A stretch of DNA of 64,000 bases from Vreelandella songnenensis (GTDB lineage: Bacteria; Pseudomonadota; Gammaproteobacteria; Pseudomonadales; Halomonadaceae), in the NCBI RefSeq assembly GCF_003002925.1, contig NZ_PVTK01000006.1:62001-126000 (forward strand), in the 5' to 3' direction. Position 1 is the stretch's first letter; every line of letters begins with the position of its first letter. The position numbers were made by a program, and so were the translations under genes. This document shows positions 51,504 to 60,662 of the stretch, piece by piece. The notes beneath the pieces are model-generated. The model saw only the letters and a program-made list of their open reading frames with translations, was not told where the DNA came from and searched no databases.

Positions 51504-52478
51504 GTGACGCGCCATATTGTCCTGTTGGCCTACCCGAATTGCCAACTGCTGGATGTCAGCGGCCCATGGCAGGTATTTGCCAGCGCCAATGCATTGAGCC
51601 CCGTACCGCTTTACCGCCTGACGCTGGTCGCCGATGCCCCGGGTAGGGTGATGACCAATGGCGGGCTGGCGGTTCATGCCCAGCACGCCTACCACGAATT
51701 GCCCGACCTGCCGGCGCTGGATACGTTGCTGGTGGCCGGTGGCAGCGGGGTCATTCAGGCCCGAAATGACGCTGAGCTGTTGAATCTGCTGCGTCAGCTG
51801 GCGCCCAGGGTGCGCCGGGTAGGGTCGATCTGCTCCGGGGCGTTTCTGCTCGCCGCCGCCGGGCTGCTGGACGGTCAACGCGTCACCACCCACTGGCGCC
51901 ACGCACACCAGCTTGCCGAGGAGTATCCGGCGCTCAGCGTCGAGCCCGACGCCCTTTACCTGGAAAGCGGCGGGCGTTACACCAGCGCCGGCGTCACGGC
52001 GGGGATCGATCTGGCGCTCTCGCTGGTCGAGGCGGATCACGGCGCGGCGTTGGCCGGGCGCGTGGCGCGGGAGCTGGTGATGTTCCTGCACCGCCCGGGC
52101 GGGCAGTCGCAGTTCAGCGAAATACTGCGCGGCCAGCAGCGTGCCGGGCCGCTCAAGCGCTTGGTAGACCGCCTGCATGCAGACCCCGGCGGCGCGCACA
52201 CGCTGGAGAGCATGGCCGCGCAGATGGCGGTATCCCCGCGCCACCTTACCCGGCTGTTCAGGCGGCATCTGGCCACCACACCCTGTACCTACCTGACCCA
52301 GCTGCGCCTGGAGCAGGCGCGCATGGCGCTGCTGGATGAGGTCCAGAGCGTGTCACTCGAGCGCCTCGCCGAGCGTTGGCGCCTGGGCAGCGCCGAGCAG
52401 CTGCGCCGCCAGTTTCAGCGTTACTACGGCGTTTCGCCTTCCGTTTACCGTCAGCGGTTTCATACTGCCCGCGCTTGA
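51504..52478 (+). CDS. GlxA-type AraC regulator with DJ-1/PfpI domain
   Basis: 324 residues from GTG 51504, five bases after AGGAGAG. The N-terminal DJ-1/PfpI domain (HIVLLAYPNCQLLDVSGPWQVF, LLVAGGSG, VGSICSGAFLLAAAGLLDGQRVTTHW with the nucleophile-elbow cysteine) is fused to two AraC helix-turn-helix motifs (LESMAAQMAVSPRHLTRLFRRHL and SLERLAERWRLGSAEQLRRQFQRYYGVSPSVYRQRF). The adjacent MFS gene, 18 bp downstream, is its probable target. Confidence 0.92.
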   Translation: MTRHIVLLAYPNCQLLDVSGPWQVFASANALSPVPLYRLTLVADAPGRVMTNGGLAVHAQHAYHELPDLPALDTLLVAGGSGVIQARNDAELLNLLRQLAPRVRRVGSICSGAFLLAAAGLLDGQRVTTHWRHAHQLAEEYPALSVEPDALYLESGGRYTSAGVTAGIDLALSLVEADHGAALAGRVARELVMFLHRPGGQSQFSEILRGQQRAGPLKRLVDRLHADPGGAHTLESMAAQMAVSPRHLTRLFRRHLATTPCTYLTQLRLEQARMALLDEVQSVSLERLAERWRLGSAEQLRRQFQRYYGVSPSVYRQRFHTARA

Positions 52479-52496
52479 GCCTTCAAGGAGCTTTTC

Positions 52497-53669
52497 ATGC
52501 CATTAACGGTGTCGTTACTCTCGCTGTGTCAGGCGCTGCTGGTCAGCGGCAATATTCTGTTGATTGCCGTCTCGCCGCTGATTGGCGCGTCGCTTTCACC
52601 CAGCGCCAGCTGGGCCACCGCGCCGGTAGCCAGCCAGTGGCTGGGGCTGATGTGCGCGACCATTCCCGCCTCGCTGATCATGGGACGACTGGGCCGCAAG
52701 CGCGGTTTTGTGCTGGGTAACCTGATTGGCCTGGTGGGCGTGGTCGTTGCCACCCAGGCGCTGATTGGCCAGCGCTTCGGGCTATTTCTGCTGGCGACCT
52801 GGCTGATCGGGATCGGCATCGGGTTTGGTCAGCTCTACCGGTTTGCGGCGGTGGAGGCCGCACCCGCTCGGCTGCGGGATCGGGCGATCGGGCTGGTGAT
52901 GGGCGGCGGCGTGCTGGCCGCGTTCTTCGGCCCCTGGCTTGCCCGGGTCAGCCGGGAGCTTGGCGAGGTGCCGTTTCTGGGCAGCTTTATCGGTTTGGGC
53001 GTGCTTTATGCCCTTGCGCTTCTGGTGCTGTGCCTGACCAGGCTGCCGCCGCAGGGCGAGAGCCATGCCGAGGGCGTGCCGCGTCCGCTCGGCGAGATTC
53101 TCCGCCAGCCCACCTTCCTTCTGGCCGTCGGCTCGGCGGCGGTCGGGTATGGCGTGATGAACCTGGCGATGACGGCCACGCCCCTGGCCATGGCCGGTGC
53201 CGGGCACTCTTTCGATCATGTCTCCATGACCATTCAATGGCACGTGGTAGCCATGTTTCTGCCCTCTTTCTTTACCGGCCACCTGACGGCCCGTGTTGGT
53301 GCCAAGCGCATGATTGTGTTGGGCTGTTTGCTGCTGGCGGCGAGTGCCGTCGCCGCGCAGTTCGATGCCGGGCTTGCCGGTTTCAACCTTGCGCTGATTC
53401 TGCTGGGGCTGGGCTGGAACTTTACCTTCCTGCCCGCCACTGGTCTTTTGACTCAAAGCTATCGCCCGGCCGACAAGGCGCGTACGCAAGCTGCCAACGA
53501 GTTTCTCGTCTTCGGCACGGTGGCTCTCACGGCGCTGCTTGCGGGACCTCTAGTGGGTACACTGGGATGGGCGACGCTCAACGCGCTCTTGATCCCTGTT
53601 TCGTTGCTGCCCCTGGTGGGCCTCGCCTGGCACAAGCGTCTTGCCAACCATCGTTCTCCGGCGCATTGA
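52497..53669 (+). CDS. MFS family transporter
   Basis: 390 residues, about twelve membrane helices. The inter-helix 2-3 motif is IMGRLGRKRGFVLGN (G-x3-D/G-R-x-GRR type). A second such loop (LTARVGAKRMIVLG) starts the C-terminal half. AAGGAG lies six bases before the ATG. Substrate unknown; drug- or metabolite-efflux-like by family. Likely cotranscribed with the GlxA-type regulator. Confidence 0.9.
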   Translation: MPLTVSLLSLCQALLVSGNILLIAVSPLIGASLSPSASWATAPVASQWLGLMCATIPASLIMGRLGRKRGFVLGNLIGLVGVVVATQALIGQRFGLFLLATWLIGIGIGFGQLYRFAAVEAAPARLRDRAIGLVMGGGVLAAFFGPWLARVSRELGEVPFLGSFIGLGVLYALALLVLCLTRLPPQGESHAEGVPRPLGEILRQPTFLLAVGSAAVGYGVMNLAMTATPLAMAGAGHSFDHVSMTIQWHVVAMFLPSFFTGHLTARVGAKRMIVLGCLLLAASAVAAQFDAGLAGFNLALILLGLGWNFTFLPATGLLTQSYRPADKARTQAANEFLVFGTVALTALLAGPLVGTLGWATLNALLIPVSLLPLVGLAWHKRLANHRSPAH

Positions 53670-53742
53670 GAGACGTCAGCGTTATCCTGCCTGATGCGGT
53701 TGCTAGCTCCCAGAGCCTTCATGCAAGAAGGTTCTGTCTGTC

Positions 53743-53771
53743 TTGTTTGGGTATGTTATAACATATGGATA
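53743..53771 (+). promoter_or_regulatory. Zur-like operator within cobW promoter
   Basis: A perfect 14-bp palindrome TATGTTATAACATA (53752-53765) lies between a possible -35 TTGTTT (53743-53748) and -10 TGGATA (53766-53771), 31 bp before the cobW start. The core matches the GTTATGTTATAACAT type of Zur operator known from gammaproteobacteria. An identical copy is at 58971-58984. Confidence 0.82.
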
Positions 53772-53796
53772 TTGTTCAAATGGGCAGGAGCTCAAC

Positions 53797-54783
53797 ATGG
53801 GTAAGGTTCCGGTTACCGTACTGACAGGTTATCTAGGCTCGGGCAAGACCACGCTGCTCAACCGCATTCTCTGTGAGGATCATGGCAAGCGCTACGCGGT
53901 GATCGTCAACGAGTTCGGCGAGCTGGGAATTGATAACGACCTGGTTGTTGGCGCCGATGAAGAAGTCTTCGAGATGAACAATGGCTGTATCTGCTGCACC
54001 GTGCGCGGTGACCTGATACGCATCATTTCAGGTTTGATGAAGCGCATCGACCGCTTTGACGCGATCATCATTGAAACGACGGGGCTGGCCGACCCGGCAC
54101 CGGTGGCGCAGACGTTCTTCGTGGATGACGATGTGCGCAGTAAAACGGCGCTGGATGCCGTGGTCACGGTCGCCGATGCCAAGCATCTCCCCGTACGGCT
54201 TGGCGATAGCCCCGAGGCCGCCGAGCAGGTGGCGTTTGCTGACGTCATCATTCTCAACAAGATCGATCTGATCGACGAGCAGGCGCGGCAATCGCTGGTC
54301 GCACGGATTCACGCCATCAATCCCTACGCGAAAATCGTCATGGCCAACCATTGCGATATCGATCTGGCCGAGGTGCTCGACCTGGGCGCCTTTGATCTGG
54401 AAAGGATCGTCTCGCTGGAACCGGGTTTTCTGACCGAAGAGCATGCCCATGAGCATGACGAGCAGGTCAAGAGCCTCTCGCTGACGGCCACGCAACCTCT
54501 GCTCCCTGAGCTGTTTGATACCTGGATATCGGATGTGCTGCGTACCGACGGCGTGAACATCCTGCGCTGCAAGGGAATCCTGCACCTGCTGGATCAGCCC
54601 AGGCGTTACGTCTTCCAGAGCGTGCACATGCTGGCCAACGGGATCTTCACGCAGCCGTGGACGAACACCGAGCCGCGGCATAGCCGCCTGGTGTTCATCG
54701 GGCGCGATCTGGACGAAGCAAGACTGCGTGCCGGGTTCGAGGCCTGTATTCAAAAGGGTAGTGCCACCCCGGGGCTATCATGA
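53797..54783 (+). CDS. Zur-box-controlled COG0523 (CobW/YeiR/ZigA-like) GTPase
   Basis: 328 residues from ATG 53797 (AGGAG six bases upstream). Walker A is GYLGSGKTT (11-19); the metal motif is GCICC (C64, C66, C67); the base-recognition motif is intact (ILNKIDLID). A histidine-rich stretch [10 protein letters not shown] precedes the C-terminal CobW_C domain ([24 protein letters not shown]). COG0523 proteins under Zur are zinc chaperones in zinc starvation. The stop overlaps the WD40 gene (ATGA). Confidence 0.92.
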   Translation: MGKVPVTVLTGYLGSGKTTLLNRILCEDHGKRYAVIVNEFGELGIDNDLVVGADEEVFEMNNGCICCTVRGDLIRIISGLMKRIDRFDAIIIETTGLADPAPVAQTFFVDDDVRSKTALDAVVTVADAKHLPVRLGDSPEAAEQVAFADVIILNKIDLIDEQARQSLVARIHAINPYAKIVMANHCDIDLAEVLDLGAFDLERIVSLEPGFLTEEHAHEHDEQVKSLSLTATQPLLPELFDTWISDVLRTDGVNILRCKGILHLLDQPRRYVFQSVHMLANGIFTQPWTNTEPRHSRLVFIGRDLDEARLRAGFEACIQKGSATPGLS

Positions 54784-55796
54784 GCCAGTCGGCCTCGATC
54801 CTCGAGCAGTTGGGGCAGCAGTGGCAGTGGTCGGCCTATGTGTTATCCGCCTGCTTCGATAAAGCGGGTAATCTGGCTTTTGCGCTGGGCGATGGCAGCG
54901 TGCGCCTGCTGCCTGCCGGGGCTGATCATGAACCTGTCAACCTGCAGGCGCATGAAGGTGCTGTGCTAAGCCTTGCCAGCGCGCCGAAGACGGGTTTTCT
55001 GAGCGGCGGCGATGACGGGCGCTTCCTGCGCATCGACGCCGATGGCACGACCCGAGAGATAGCTGCCTTTCAGGGGCGCTGGATCGATCACGTGGCCAGT
55101 CATGCCAACGGCGTGATGGCCTGTACCGAAGGCAAACGACTGCATGTGTACGCTGAAAAAGGCGAACCGCTGGTACGTGAATTTCCCAGTACGGTTGGCG
55201 GCATCTGCCTTGCGCCCAACGGTTACCGAATTGCCGTGGCCCACTACGGCGGCGTGACACTCTGCTCTACACGTTCGGCGGACTCCACCCCGGTGGTGCT
55301 CAAGTGTCCCGGCTCGCACCTGGCGGTTACCTGGAGCCCGGATAACCGGTTCGTCATTTCAGCGATGCAGGAAGCGTGTCTGCGCGGCTGGCGGCTCGAG
55401 GACAGCGACGATCTGGTCATGAGCGGCTATAGCGCCAAGGTGAAATCCTGGGCCTGGTTCAATGGCGGGCGCTACCTGGCCACCAGTGGCAGCCCCTGTG
55501 CGCCTTGCTGGTCGTTCAAGGGACGCAAGGGGCCAAAAGGGCATGAACCGCTGACACCGGGTGAATCCACAGAGGCTCTGGTCACCGCGGTGGCCGGTGA
55601 CCCCAGGCACGCCATCCTTGCAATTGGTTACGATAACGGTCAGGTCATCATTGCCGAGCCGCAGCGCGACCAGGAAGTCGTCATCAAGCCACCGGGAAAC
55701 GGAGCGATTACCGCCATGAGCTGGTCGGCGGATGGACACTGGCTGGCTTTTGGCACCGATACCGGCTTTGCCGGGCGTCTCCCGGTAGCCGGGTAG
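54780..55796 (+). CDS. WD40-repeat protein coupled to zinc chaperone
   Basis: 338 residues. About seven repeats of WD40 type, for example [52 protein letters not shown] and [26 protein letters not shown], consistent with a beta-propeller. No signal peptide, so cytosolic. It is translationally coupled to the COG0523 gene, suggesting a scaffold that brings client metalloproteins to the chaperone (inference). A cysteine pair in [11 protein letters not shown] could bind metal. Confidence 0.88.
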   Translation: MSQSASILEQLGQQWQWSAYVLSACFDKAGNLAFALGDGSVRLLPAGADHEPVNLQAHEGAVLSLASAPKTGFLSGGDDGRFLRIDADGTTREIAAFQGRWIDHVASHANGVMACTEGKRLHVYAEKGEPLVREFPSTVGGICLAPNGYRIAVAHYGGVTLCSTRSADSTPVVLKCPGSHLAVTWSPDNRFVISAMQEACLRGWRLEDSDDLVMSGYSAKVKSWAWFNGGRYLATSGSPCAPCWSFKGRKGPKGHEPLTPGESTEALVTAVAGDPRHAILAIGYDNGQVIIAEPQRDQEVVIKPPGNGAITAMSWSADGHWLAFGTDTGFAGRLPVAG

Positions 55797-55843
55797 CCGC
55801 TATCAATGCTTACTTATCCACGCGCACATCAGGAAGTTTCAGG

Positions 55844-56017
55844 ATGGCCAAGAAAATCGACAGCCCCTGCACATCCACCTGCCAGTTGAAAGGCGGTATG
55901 TGTACCAGCTGTGGACGCAGTATTGAAGAAATTCGCCACTGGAAGTCGATGAAGCGGCCCGAAAAGCTGTCTACCCTCAAACGGGCCGAGCAGCGGCGCA
56001 AGAAGCTCGACAAGTAG
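55844..56017 (+). CDS. Small DUF1289 family cysteine-motif protein
   Basis: 57 residues. IDSPCTSTCQLKGGMCTSCG then SIEEIRHWKSM is the DUF1289 pattern (SPCxxxCxL...CxxCxRxxxEIxxW). Four cysteines (C9, C13, C20, C23) form a likely zinc or iron-sulfur site. AGGAAG lies seven bases before the ATG. It follows the WD40 gene by 47 bp on the same strand and ends 6 bp before the stop of the convergent ABC ATPase. It may belong to the Zur-controlled transcript. Confidence 0.85.
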   Translation: MAKKIDSPCTSTCQLKGGMCTSCGRSIEEIRHWKSMKRPEKLSTLKRAEQRRKKLDK

Positions 56018-56023
56018 CGCGCT

Positions 56024-56788
56024 TTAAACGGCCTGGCGAAAGCGCATGATCTGCCCCGGCCCGGCAGGATCCTCAAGAATGTCGGCATGCACGCCGAAGG
56101 TCTGGCGCAGCCGGCGGCACGTCAGCACTTGTCGAGGCGTGCCCAGATCGACCAGATGCCCGTCTTCGATGACGCCGATACGGTCGCACTCCATGGCCTG
56201 ATTGAGATCATGCAGGGCAATCACCACCGTGATGGGGAGCTGCCGAACCAGTTGAAGAATCGAGAGCTGGTGGCGGATATCCAGATGGTTGGTGGGCTCA
56301 TCCAGCAACAGCACGCAAGGCTCTTGGGCCAGCGCTCTGGCGATATGGGCACGTTGGCGCTCGCCGCCGGACAGCGTATGCCAGAGGCGCTCTGCCATGG
56401 ACTGCATGCCGACATCCGCCAGCGCGCGGGACACAATCGCTTCATCCTCCTCGGACCATGGCTGGAAGGGGGAGAGAAAGGGGGTTCGGCCAAGCGACAC
56501 GGCCTGATGGACGCTGATGCGTTCAGCGGTATTGGCCTGCTGTTCCACCAGCGCCACCGAGCGTGCGATATCGCGCTGACGCATACGGGCCATGTCCTGT
56601 CCGGCGATCCGTATACGCCCCGCCTTGGGTTTCTGCAGTCCGGCAAACAGACGCAGCAGGGTCGTCTTTCCCGAACCGTTCGGACCGATCAGGCCAAAGG
56701 TTTCACCGGCGGCGATGCTCAGGCTGACATTCTCCAGAAGTGTGCGTCCCTGAACTTTCCAGCTTACATTTTCGGCAACGAGTTTCAT
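56024..56788 (-). CDS. FecE/BtuD-type ABC importer ATPase
   Basis: 254 residues. Walker A GPNGSGKTT, Q-loop in VALVEQQA, signature LSGGERQRAHIARAL, Walker B CVLLLDEPTNHLDI and the switch histidine in ALHDLN. Class of the iron-siderophore/B12/heme importers. It overlaps the permease by 4 bp (ATGA). Cargo is discussed under the binding protein; the Zur-like box ahead of the operon favours zinc or a zinc chelate. Confidence 0.93.
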   Translation of the reverse strand: MKLVAENVSWKVQGRTLLENVSLSIAAGETFGLIGPNGSGKTTLLRLFAGLQKPKAGRIRIAGQDMARMRQRDIARSVALVEQQANTAERISVHQAVSLGRTPFLSPFQPWSEEDEAIVSRALADVGMQSMAERLWHTLSGGERQRAHIARALAQEPCVLLLDEPTNHLDIRHQLSILQLVRQLPITVVIALHDLNQAMECDRIGVIEDGHLVDLGTPRQVLTCRRLRQTFGVHADILEDPAGPGQIMRFRQAV

Positions 56789-57852
56789 CGTGATCTTGCT
56801 CCGCGAATCAGTATCAAGGCGAACACCGGCGCGCCGACCAGGGCCGTAACGACGCCGATGGGCAGCACCTGTCCGGTCACCAGTATGCGTGACACCACGT
56901 CAGCGCCGATCAGAAACACCGCGCCTGCCAGGGCAGAGGCGGGCACCAGACGGGTATGGCGGCTGCCCGTCAGAAACCGCATGGCGTGGGGAATGACCAG
57001 CCCGACAAAGCCGATGGCACCCACCATGGACACCATCACGGCGGTCATCAGGGCGACGGTCAAAATCAGAATGCCCCGCACCCGGCGCACGGCGATACCC
57101 ATGGAGGCTGCGCTGTCATTGCCGAAGGTGAAGGCATCCAGCGTTTGGCGGTACCAGAGGCAGACCAGCAGGCCGCCAAGCGCAGTGGGTACGGCCAGCA
57201 GGGCGTTGTCCCAGCGAATACCGGAAAGATTGCCCATCAGCCAGAACATGATGCCCCGCGCCTGCTCCGCGCTGGCGGATCTGGCGATGATGAACGCTGT
57301 CAGGGCGTTGAACAGGCTCGACCCGGCTATGCCTGCCAGAATGATCGCGCTGGATGCCTGTGTGCCGCCGCCTCGGCTATCCGAGGCGCCATAGGCGAGT
57401 ATCACCACCAGCCCGAATGCCGCGATGGCGCCGACCATGGCACCGGCCGAAAGTGTAACGACGCCCCCGCCAAACCCGGCCACGGCCACGAGAACCGCGC
57501 CGGTGGATGCGCCGGCGGAAATGCCCATCAAGTAGGGGTCGGCCAGCGGATTGCGCAGCAGTGCCTGCAGCACCACCCCGGCCAGGGCCAGCCCGGCGCC
57601 GCAGCACGCGGCGACCACCGCGCGGCTAAGACGGTAGCTCCAGATGATCCCGGCATCGATGCGGTCAACGGGGTAGTCTGCGCCCAGCAGCCGATTGGCC
57701 AGTACCTTGAGCACTGTCTCGATGGATATCGACGTCTCGCCAATCGCAGTGCCGGCCATGATGGCGGAAAACAGCAGCAGCGGGGTCAGCCAGAACCAGT
57801 GGCCGCGTCCCTGAAAGCGCGGCCATGGGGTTAGCACAGATGCCTTGCTCAT
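56785..57852 (-). CDS. FecCD-type ABC importer permease
   Basis: 355 residues, about ten membrane helices. Family marks include YRLSRAVVAACCGAGLALAGVVLQALLRNPLADPYLMGISAGASTGAVL and VGAIGFVGLVIPHAMRFLTGSRHTRLVPASALAGAVFLIGADVVSR. It forms the channel of a BtuCD-like importer. It overlaps the binding-protein gene upstream and the ATPase gene downstream, each by ATGA. Confidence 0.94.
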   Translation of the reverse strand: MSKASVLTPWPRFQGRGHWFWLTPLLLFSAIMAGTAIGETSISIETVLKVLANRLLGADYPVDRIDAGIIWSYRLSRAVVAACCGAGLALAGVVLQALLRNPLADPYLMGISAGASTGAVLVAVAGFGGGVVTLSAGAMVGAIAAFGLVVILAYGASDSRGGGTQASSAIILAGIAGSSLFNALTAFIIARSASAEQARGIMFWLMGNLSGIRWDNALLAVPTALGGLLVCLWYRQTLDAFTFGNDSAASMGIAVRRVRGILILTVALMTAVMVSMVGAIGFVGLVIPHAMRFLTGSRHTRLVPASALAGAVFLIGADVVSRILVTGQVLPIGVVTALVGAPVFALILIRGARSR

Positions 57853-58889
57853 CGCTCGAAGGACATCCCCGAAAGCGCTTCGGCAAGCGTTTCCAGGCCG
57901 AAAAGGGTGCGCATCGTCGCGCTCATGGCGTGGGCGTCCATCTCGATGATATGGCCTTCTTGAACCGCCCGCATTTCGCGCGTGACAGGGTCGCTTTGAA
58001 GAAAGGCGCGCTTGGCGGCCACATCATCCGCGGGATAGCGGCGTCGGTCCATGTGCGCGATGACAATGACGTCCGGATTGGCGCGGGCAATGGTTTCCCA
58101 ATCGACGGTGGGCCACTCCTCATCCGACGAGATGACGTTGTGTATTCCCAGTGCCTTCATCATGTAGCCGGGCGCGCCCAGCTGGCCTGCGACATAGGGG
58201 GCAACGCCATTGTCCGGCGAGGAGAACCAGAAGACGGCGGAAAGGTCCTCCGGCAGGTCAAGCTGGCCGGCGCTGGCGACCGCTGCGGCCTCACGCGCTT
58301 CAAGGCCTTCGATCAGGGCTTCACCCGCTGGCTGGACATCGAAGATTTCGGCAAGCTCGGCAATGCCCTTGTAGACGTGATCCGGGGAAAAGGGAGCCGT
58401 GCGCATGCCGTCACCACCTGTGGTGTTGTCTTTGGTATCGCAGTCGGCAGGCATGATGTACGTGGCAATTCCCAGATCGTCGAACTGCTCACGCGTTGCC
58501 ACGCTGCCTGCCGCACCAACATGCCATTCGTACTGAACCGCAACAAGCGCCGGGCGCTTGTTGACCACGGACTCAAAGCTAGGGTCGTTGTCGGCAATAC
58601 GCTCGATGGATGCATTGAGCTCGCTGAACTGTGGCAGTACCGGAGTGAACCATACCGATGTGCCCAGTACCTGATCGCCCACCCCCAGCGCATACAGTAT
58701 TTCGGTTGCCGATTGGCCAATGGTGACCGTTGCGTCGGGGGCGGCCGAAAAGCTGATCGGCTTGCCACAGTTATTCAGCGTCAGCGGGTAGTCCGTTTTA
58801 GCAGCTGTCGTATCAACCGTCGTATCGGCCGTGGCGTAGCCTGCTGACAAGCCCAGGGCCGCCAACAGCATAGAGCGAACAAGGTTCAT
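57849..58889 (-). CDS. FecB/BtuF-type periplasmic binding protein under Zur-like control
   Basis: 346 residues with a signal peptide (residues 1-21). A class III binding fold: TIGQSATEILYALGVGDQVLGTSVWF, KRPALVAVQYEWHV, and WETIARANPDVIVIAHMDRRRYPADDVAAKRAFLQSDPVTREMRAVQEGHII. A long insertion contains a cysteine pair region (NNCGKP, ADCDTKDNTTGG). It is not a ZnuA/TroA-type zinc binder, so a chelated metal or cobalamin-like cargo must be considered. A Zur-like palindrome lies 82 bp upstream. First gene of the importer operon. Confidence 0.9.
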   Translation of the reverse strand: MNLVRSMLLAALGLSAGYATADTTVDTTAAKTDYPLTLNNCGKPISFSAAPDATVTIGQSATEILYALGVGDQVLGTSVWFTPVLPQFSELNASIERIADNDPSFESVVNKRPALVAVQYEWHVGAAGSVATREQFDDLGIATYIMPADCDTKDNTTGGDGMRTAPFSPDHVYKGIAELAEIFDVQPAGEALIEGLEAREAAAVASAGQLDLPEDLSAVFWFSSPDNGVAPYVAGQLGAPGYMMKALGIHNVISSDEEWPTVDWETIARANPDVIVIAHMDRRRYPADDVAAKRAFLQSDPVTREMRAVQEGHIIEMDAHAMSATMRTLFGLETLAEALSGMSFER

Positions 58890-58970
58890 GGAAATTCCCG
58901 ATAAGTTGTCATGCCTTGGGCGCCTTCAGTCAGCGGATGGCTCAACGGAAACGACGCCTTGATTTATTGT

Positions 58971-58984
58971 TATGTTATAACATA
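58971..58984 (-). promoter_or_regulatory. Zur-like operator before FecBCD-type importer
   Basis: The palindrome TATGTTATAACATA is identical to that at 53752-53765. On the minus strand a TTGCAA lies just upstream and the palindrome would cover the -10 region. It should couple this importer to the COG0523 GTPase operon. Confidence 0.82.
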
Positions 58985-59136
58985 TTTATATGGTTGCAAA
59001 GAAGTGCCCGCGCCGCTATCCAGGAGATAATAACCGGAAAGCGGAGCAGGCATGTACAGGTAGATGAATATAGGCAGCGAGCGGAGAAAGAGCCGATTAT
59101 GCGGTGTAGTAACCCAAGAGCATATTGGCGCGCCGG

Positions 59137-59583
59137 TCAGAAATCCCCGGGCGCGCACTGTAGACAGGTAAGACCCAGCACACGCCACTGGGCGACGACC
59201 GCATCGCGGTCGTCCAGCACCAGCCAGGGGTCGAAGCCGTCGTCGCGCATGGTGCTGAGCAGGGCTTCCTTGACCGCCTCGTCATCCACATGGTCGTGGC
59301 CCTCCGGGCGCAGGTACATGGCGTCGAAAGGGATCGCGTTGCGGGTCAGCCACGCCTGGGTATGCTCGCGGTGGCTGTCCGGGCGGCCGCTGCAGATGAT
59401 GATCTGCTGGCCCTGGGCTTTCAACAGCTTGACCAGCTTTGCGATCGGTTCGATCACCGGCGCCTTGGCCATATGGGCAAAGAAGGGGTCCCACTGCTTG
59501 GCAGGCCCCAGCACCCATTCGTGTACCTGGGCGGGGTGAAATTCGGCCAGTGTGCCGTCGACATCAACAATTACCGCGGTCAT
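59137..59583 (-). CDS. Polynucleotide kinase 3'-phosphatase-like HAD hydrolase
   Basis: 148 residues. The HAD motif I is IVDVDGTLA (D7, D9), motif II IICSGRPDSHREHTQAWL, then LRPEGHDHVDDEAVK and motif IV VLDDRDAVVAQWRVLGLTCLQCAPGDF. The combination SGR...T..WL, LRP.G...D...K and DDR..VV..WR..GL.CLQ..PGDF is what I recall for the phosphatase domain of T4 polynucleotide kinase. That domain removes 3'-phosphates and cyclic phosphates. ATG 59583 (GGAG six bases upstream) overlaps the upstream gene by 4 bp, so it ends the importer operon. Confidence 0.82.
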   Translation of the reverse strand: MTAVIVDVDGTLAEFHPAQVHEWVLGPAKQWDPFFAHMAKAPVIEPIAKLVKLLKAQGQQIIICSGRPDSHREHTQAWLTRNAIPFDAMYLRPEGHDHVDDEAVKEALLSTMRDDGFDPWLVLDDRDAVVAQWRVLGLTCLQCAPGDF

Positions 59584-60662
59584 GCAGGACTCCATGCTTC
59601 AAGGTGAAAAGTAGGGTGAAGGGCAGTATGCAGGGTGGGCAGAGCATGCAGGCGGGGGCCCAGAAGGGCGCGCCACGCACTCAGGCCAGGCTCCGCGAGC
59701 GAGGTAAATAGCGGCACCACCTGGCAGGCGCCCACCTGGTCGGCCAGCGCCACCAGGTGCGAGGCACGCAGATGTACGTTCCAGCGCTGCCAGAGAATCT
59801 TGTCAGCGGCCAGCTCCGCGCAGCGCGAAGGCGTTAGATAGCCGGTGTGCAGCAACTGATAGCCTGGCCACTGGGCGGCGGTGTCGTCGCGGTCGCTGAT
59901 CAGCCGAAGTGAAGGCGTGGCGGCATCCTCGCGGGCCAGCAGCGCCGCGATAGCCTCGTCAGCGCCCGGGCGGCGCAGCGTGGCGGGTAGCTCAAGCAGG
60001 GTTTTCAGGTTGGCGCGAATGCTTGGATCAACGGCAATCGACAGCCCGCGGGCATCGGCTTCGCTGGCAAGCCATAGCGCCATTTCCAGTGCCCGGCCCG
60101 ACTCAGGCACGGGGAAAACCAGCGGACGGTTCAGGTGCTCGCTGATGGCATCCACACATGCCTGCTGAGGCTGATCGTAAGTGCCGTAGGACGCATCCAA
60201 CAGCGCAATCCGCGCCGATGGCGGCACATCAAACGGAAACAGTCGTGACTCAAGGCAGGCATCGCCACTGTAGAAAATGCCGCCCTCGACCCCCAGATGG
60301 ATCCAGACGCCGCCAAGGGAGTGCCCCGCCTGCCCGGTAGTCACGGGAATTCCTTCGATCCAGCAGGTGCCGCGCTCGGGCAGTGGCTGCCAGGCGCGCC
60401 CCTTGGGTAGCGCGCTTGCCACCAGCGGCGTGCAGTAGAGCGGCGTCTCGGGGTCCAGCTCGCTGACGCCACCGATATGGTCGATATGGTCGTGGCTGAT
60501 GATCACTGCGTCCACGGCAAGCCCGCGTGCCCAGGTGGTGGGGTCGCCCGGGTGCAGGGCGCCGCCGGCATCCAGCAGCAGGCGCCTGCCGTTGGCCGTT
60601 ACCACAATGGCCGCCGGGCTCTTGTCACCCAGGCCGCTCAGAATGTCGATAGCAAGGCTCAT
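59580..60662 (-). CDS. Metallo-beta-lactamase-fold hydrolase
   Basis: 360 residues. The metal site SHDHIDHIGG carries H57, H59, D61 and H62, with H-S-L-G at the next ligand and FYSGDACLES giving the bridging aspartate. The chain continues about 200 residues beyond the core, with VFPVPESGRALEMALWLASEA resembling the beta-CASP-like region of nuclease-type members. It is not clearly PhnP. ATG 60662 overlaps the stop of the ABC ATPase gene (ATGA). Coupling with a phosphonate-type importer and a 3'-phosphatase suggests phosphoester chemistry (inference). Confidence 0.83.
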   Translation of the reverse strand: MSLAIDILSGLGDKSPAAIVVTANGRRLLLDAGGALHPGDPTTWARGLAVDAVIISHDHIDHIGGVSELDPETPLYCTPLVASALPKGRAWQPLPERGTCWIEGIPVTTGQAGHSLGGVWIHLGVEGGIFYSGDACLESRLFPFDVPPSARIALLDASYGTYDQPQQACVDAISEHLNRPLVFPVPESGRALEMALWLASEADARGLSIAVDPSIRANLKTLLELPATLRRPGADEAIAALLAREDAATPSLRLISDRDDTAAQWPGYQLLHTGYLTPSRCAELAADKILWQRWNVHLRASHLVALADQVGACQVVPLFTSLAEPGLSAWRALLGPRLHALPTLHTALHPTFHLEAWSPA

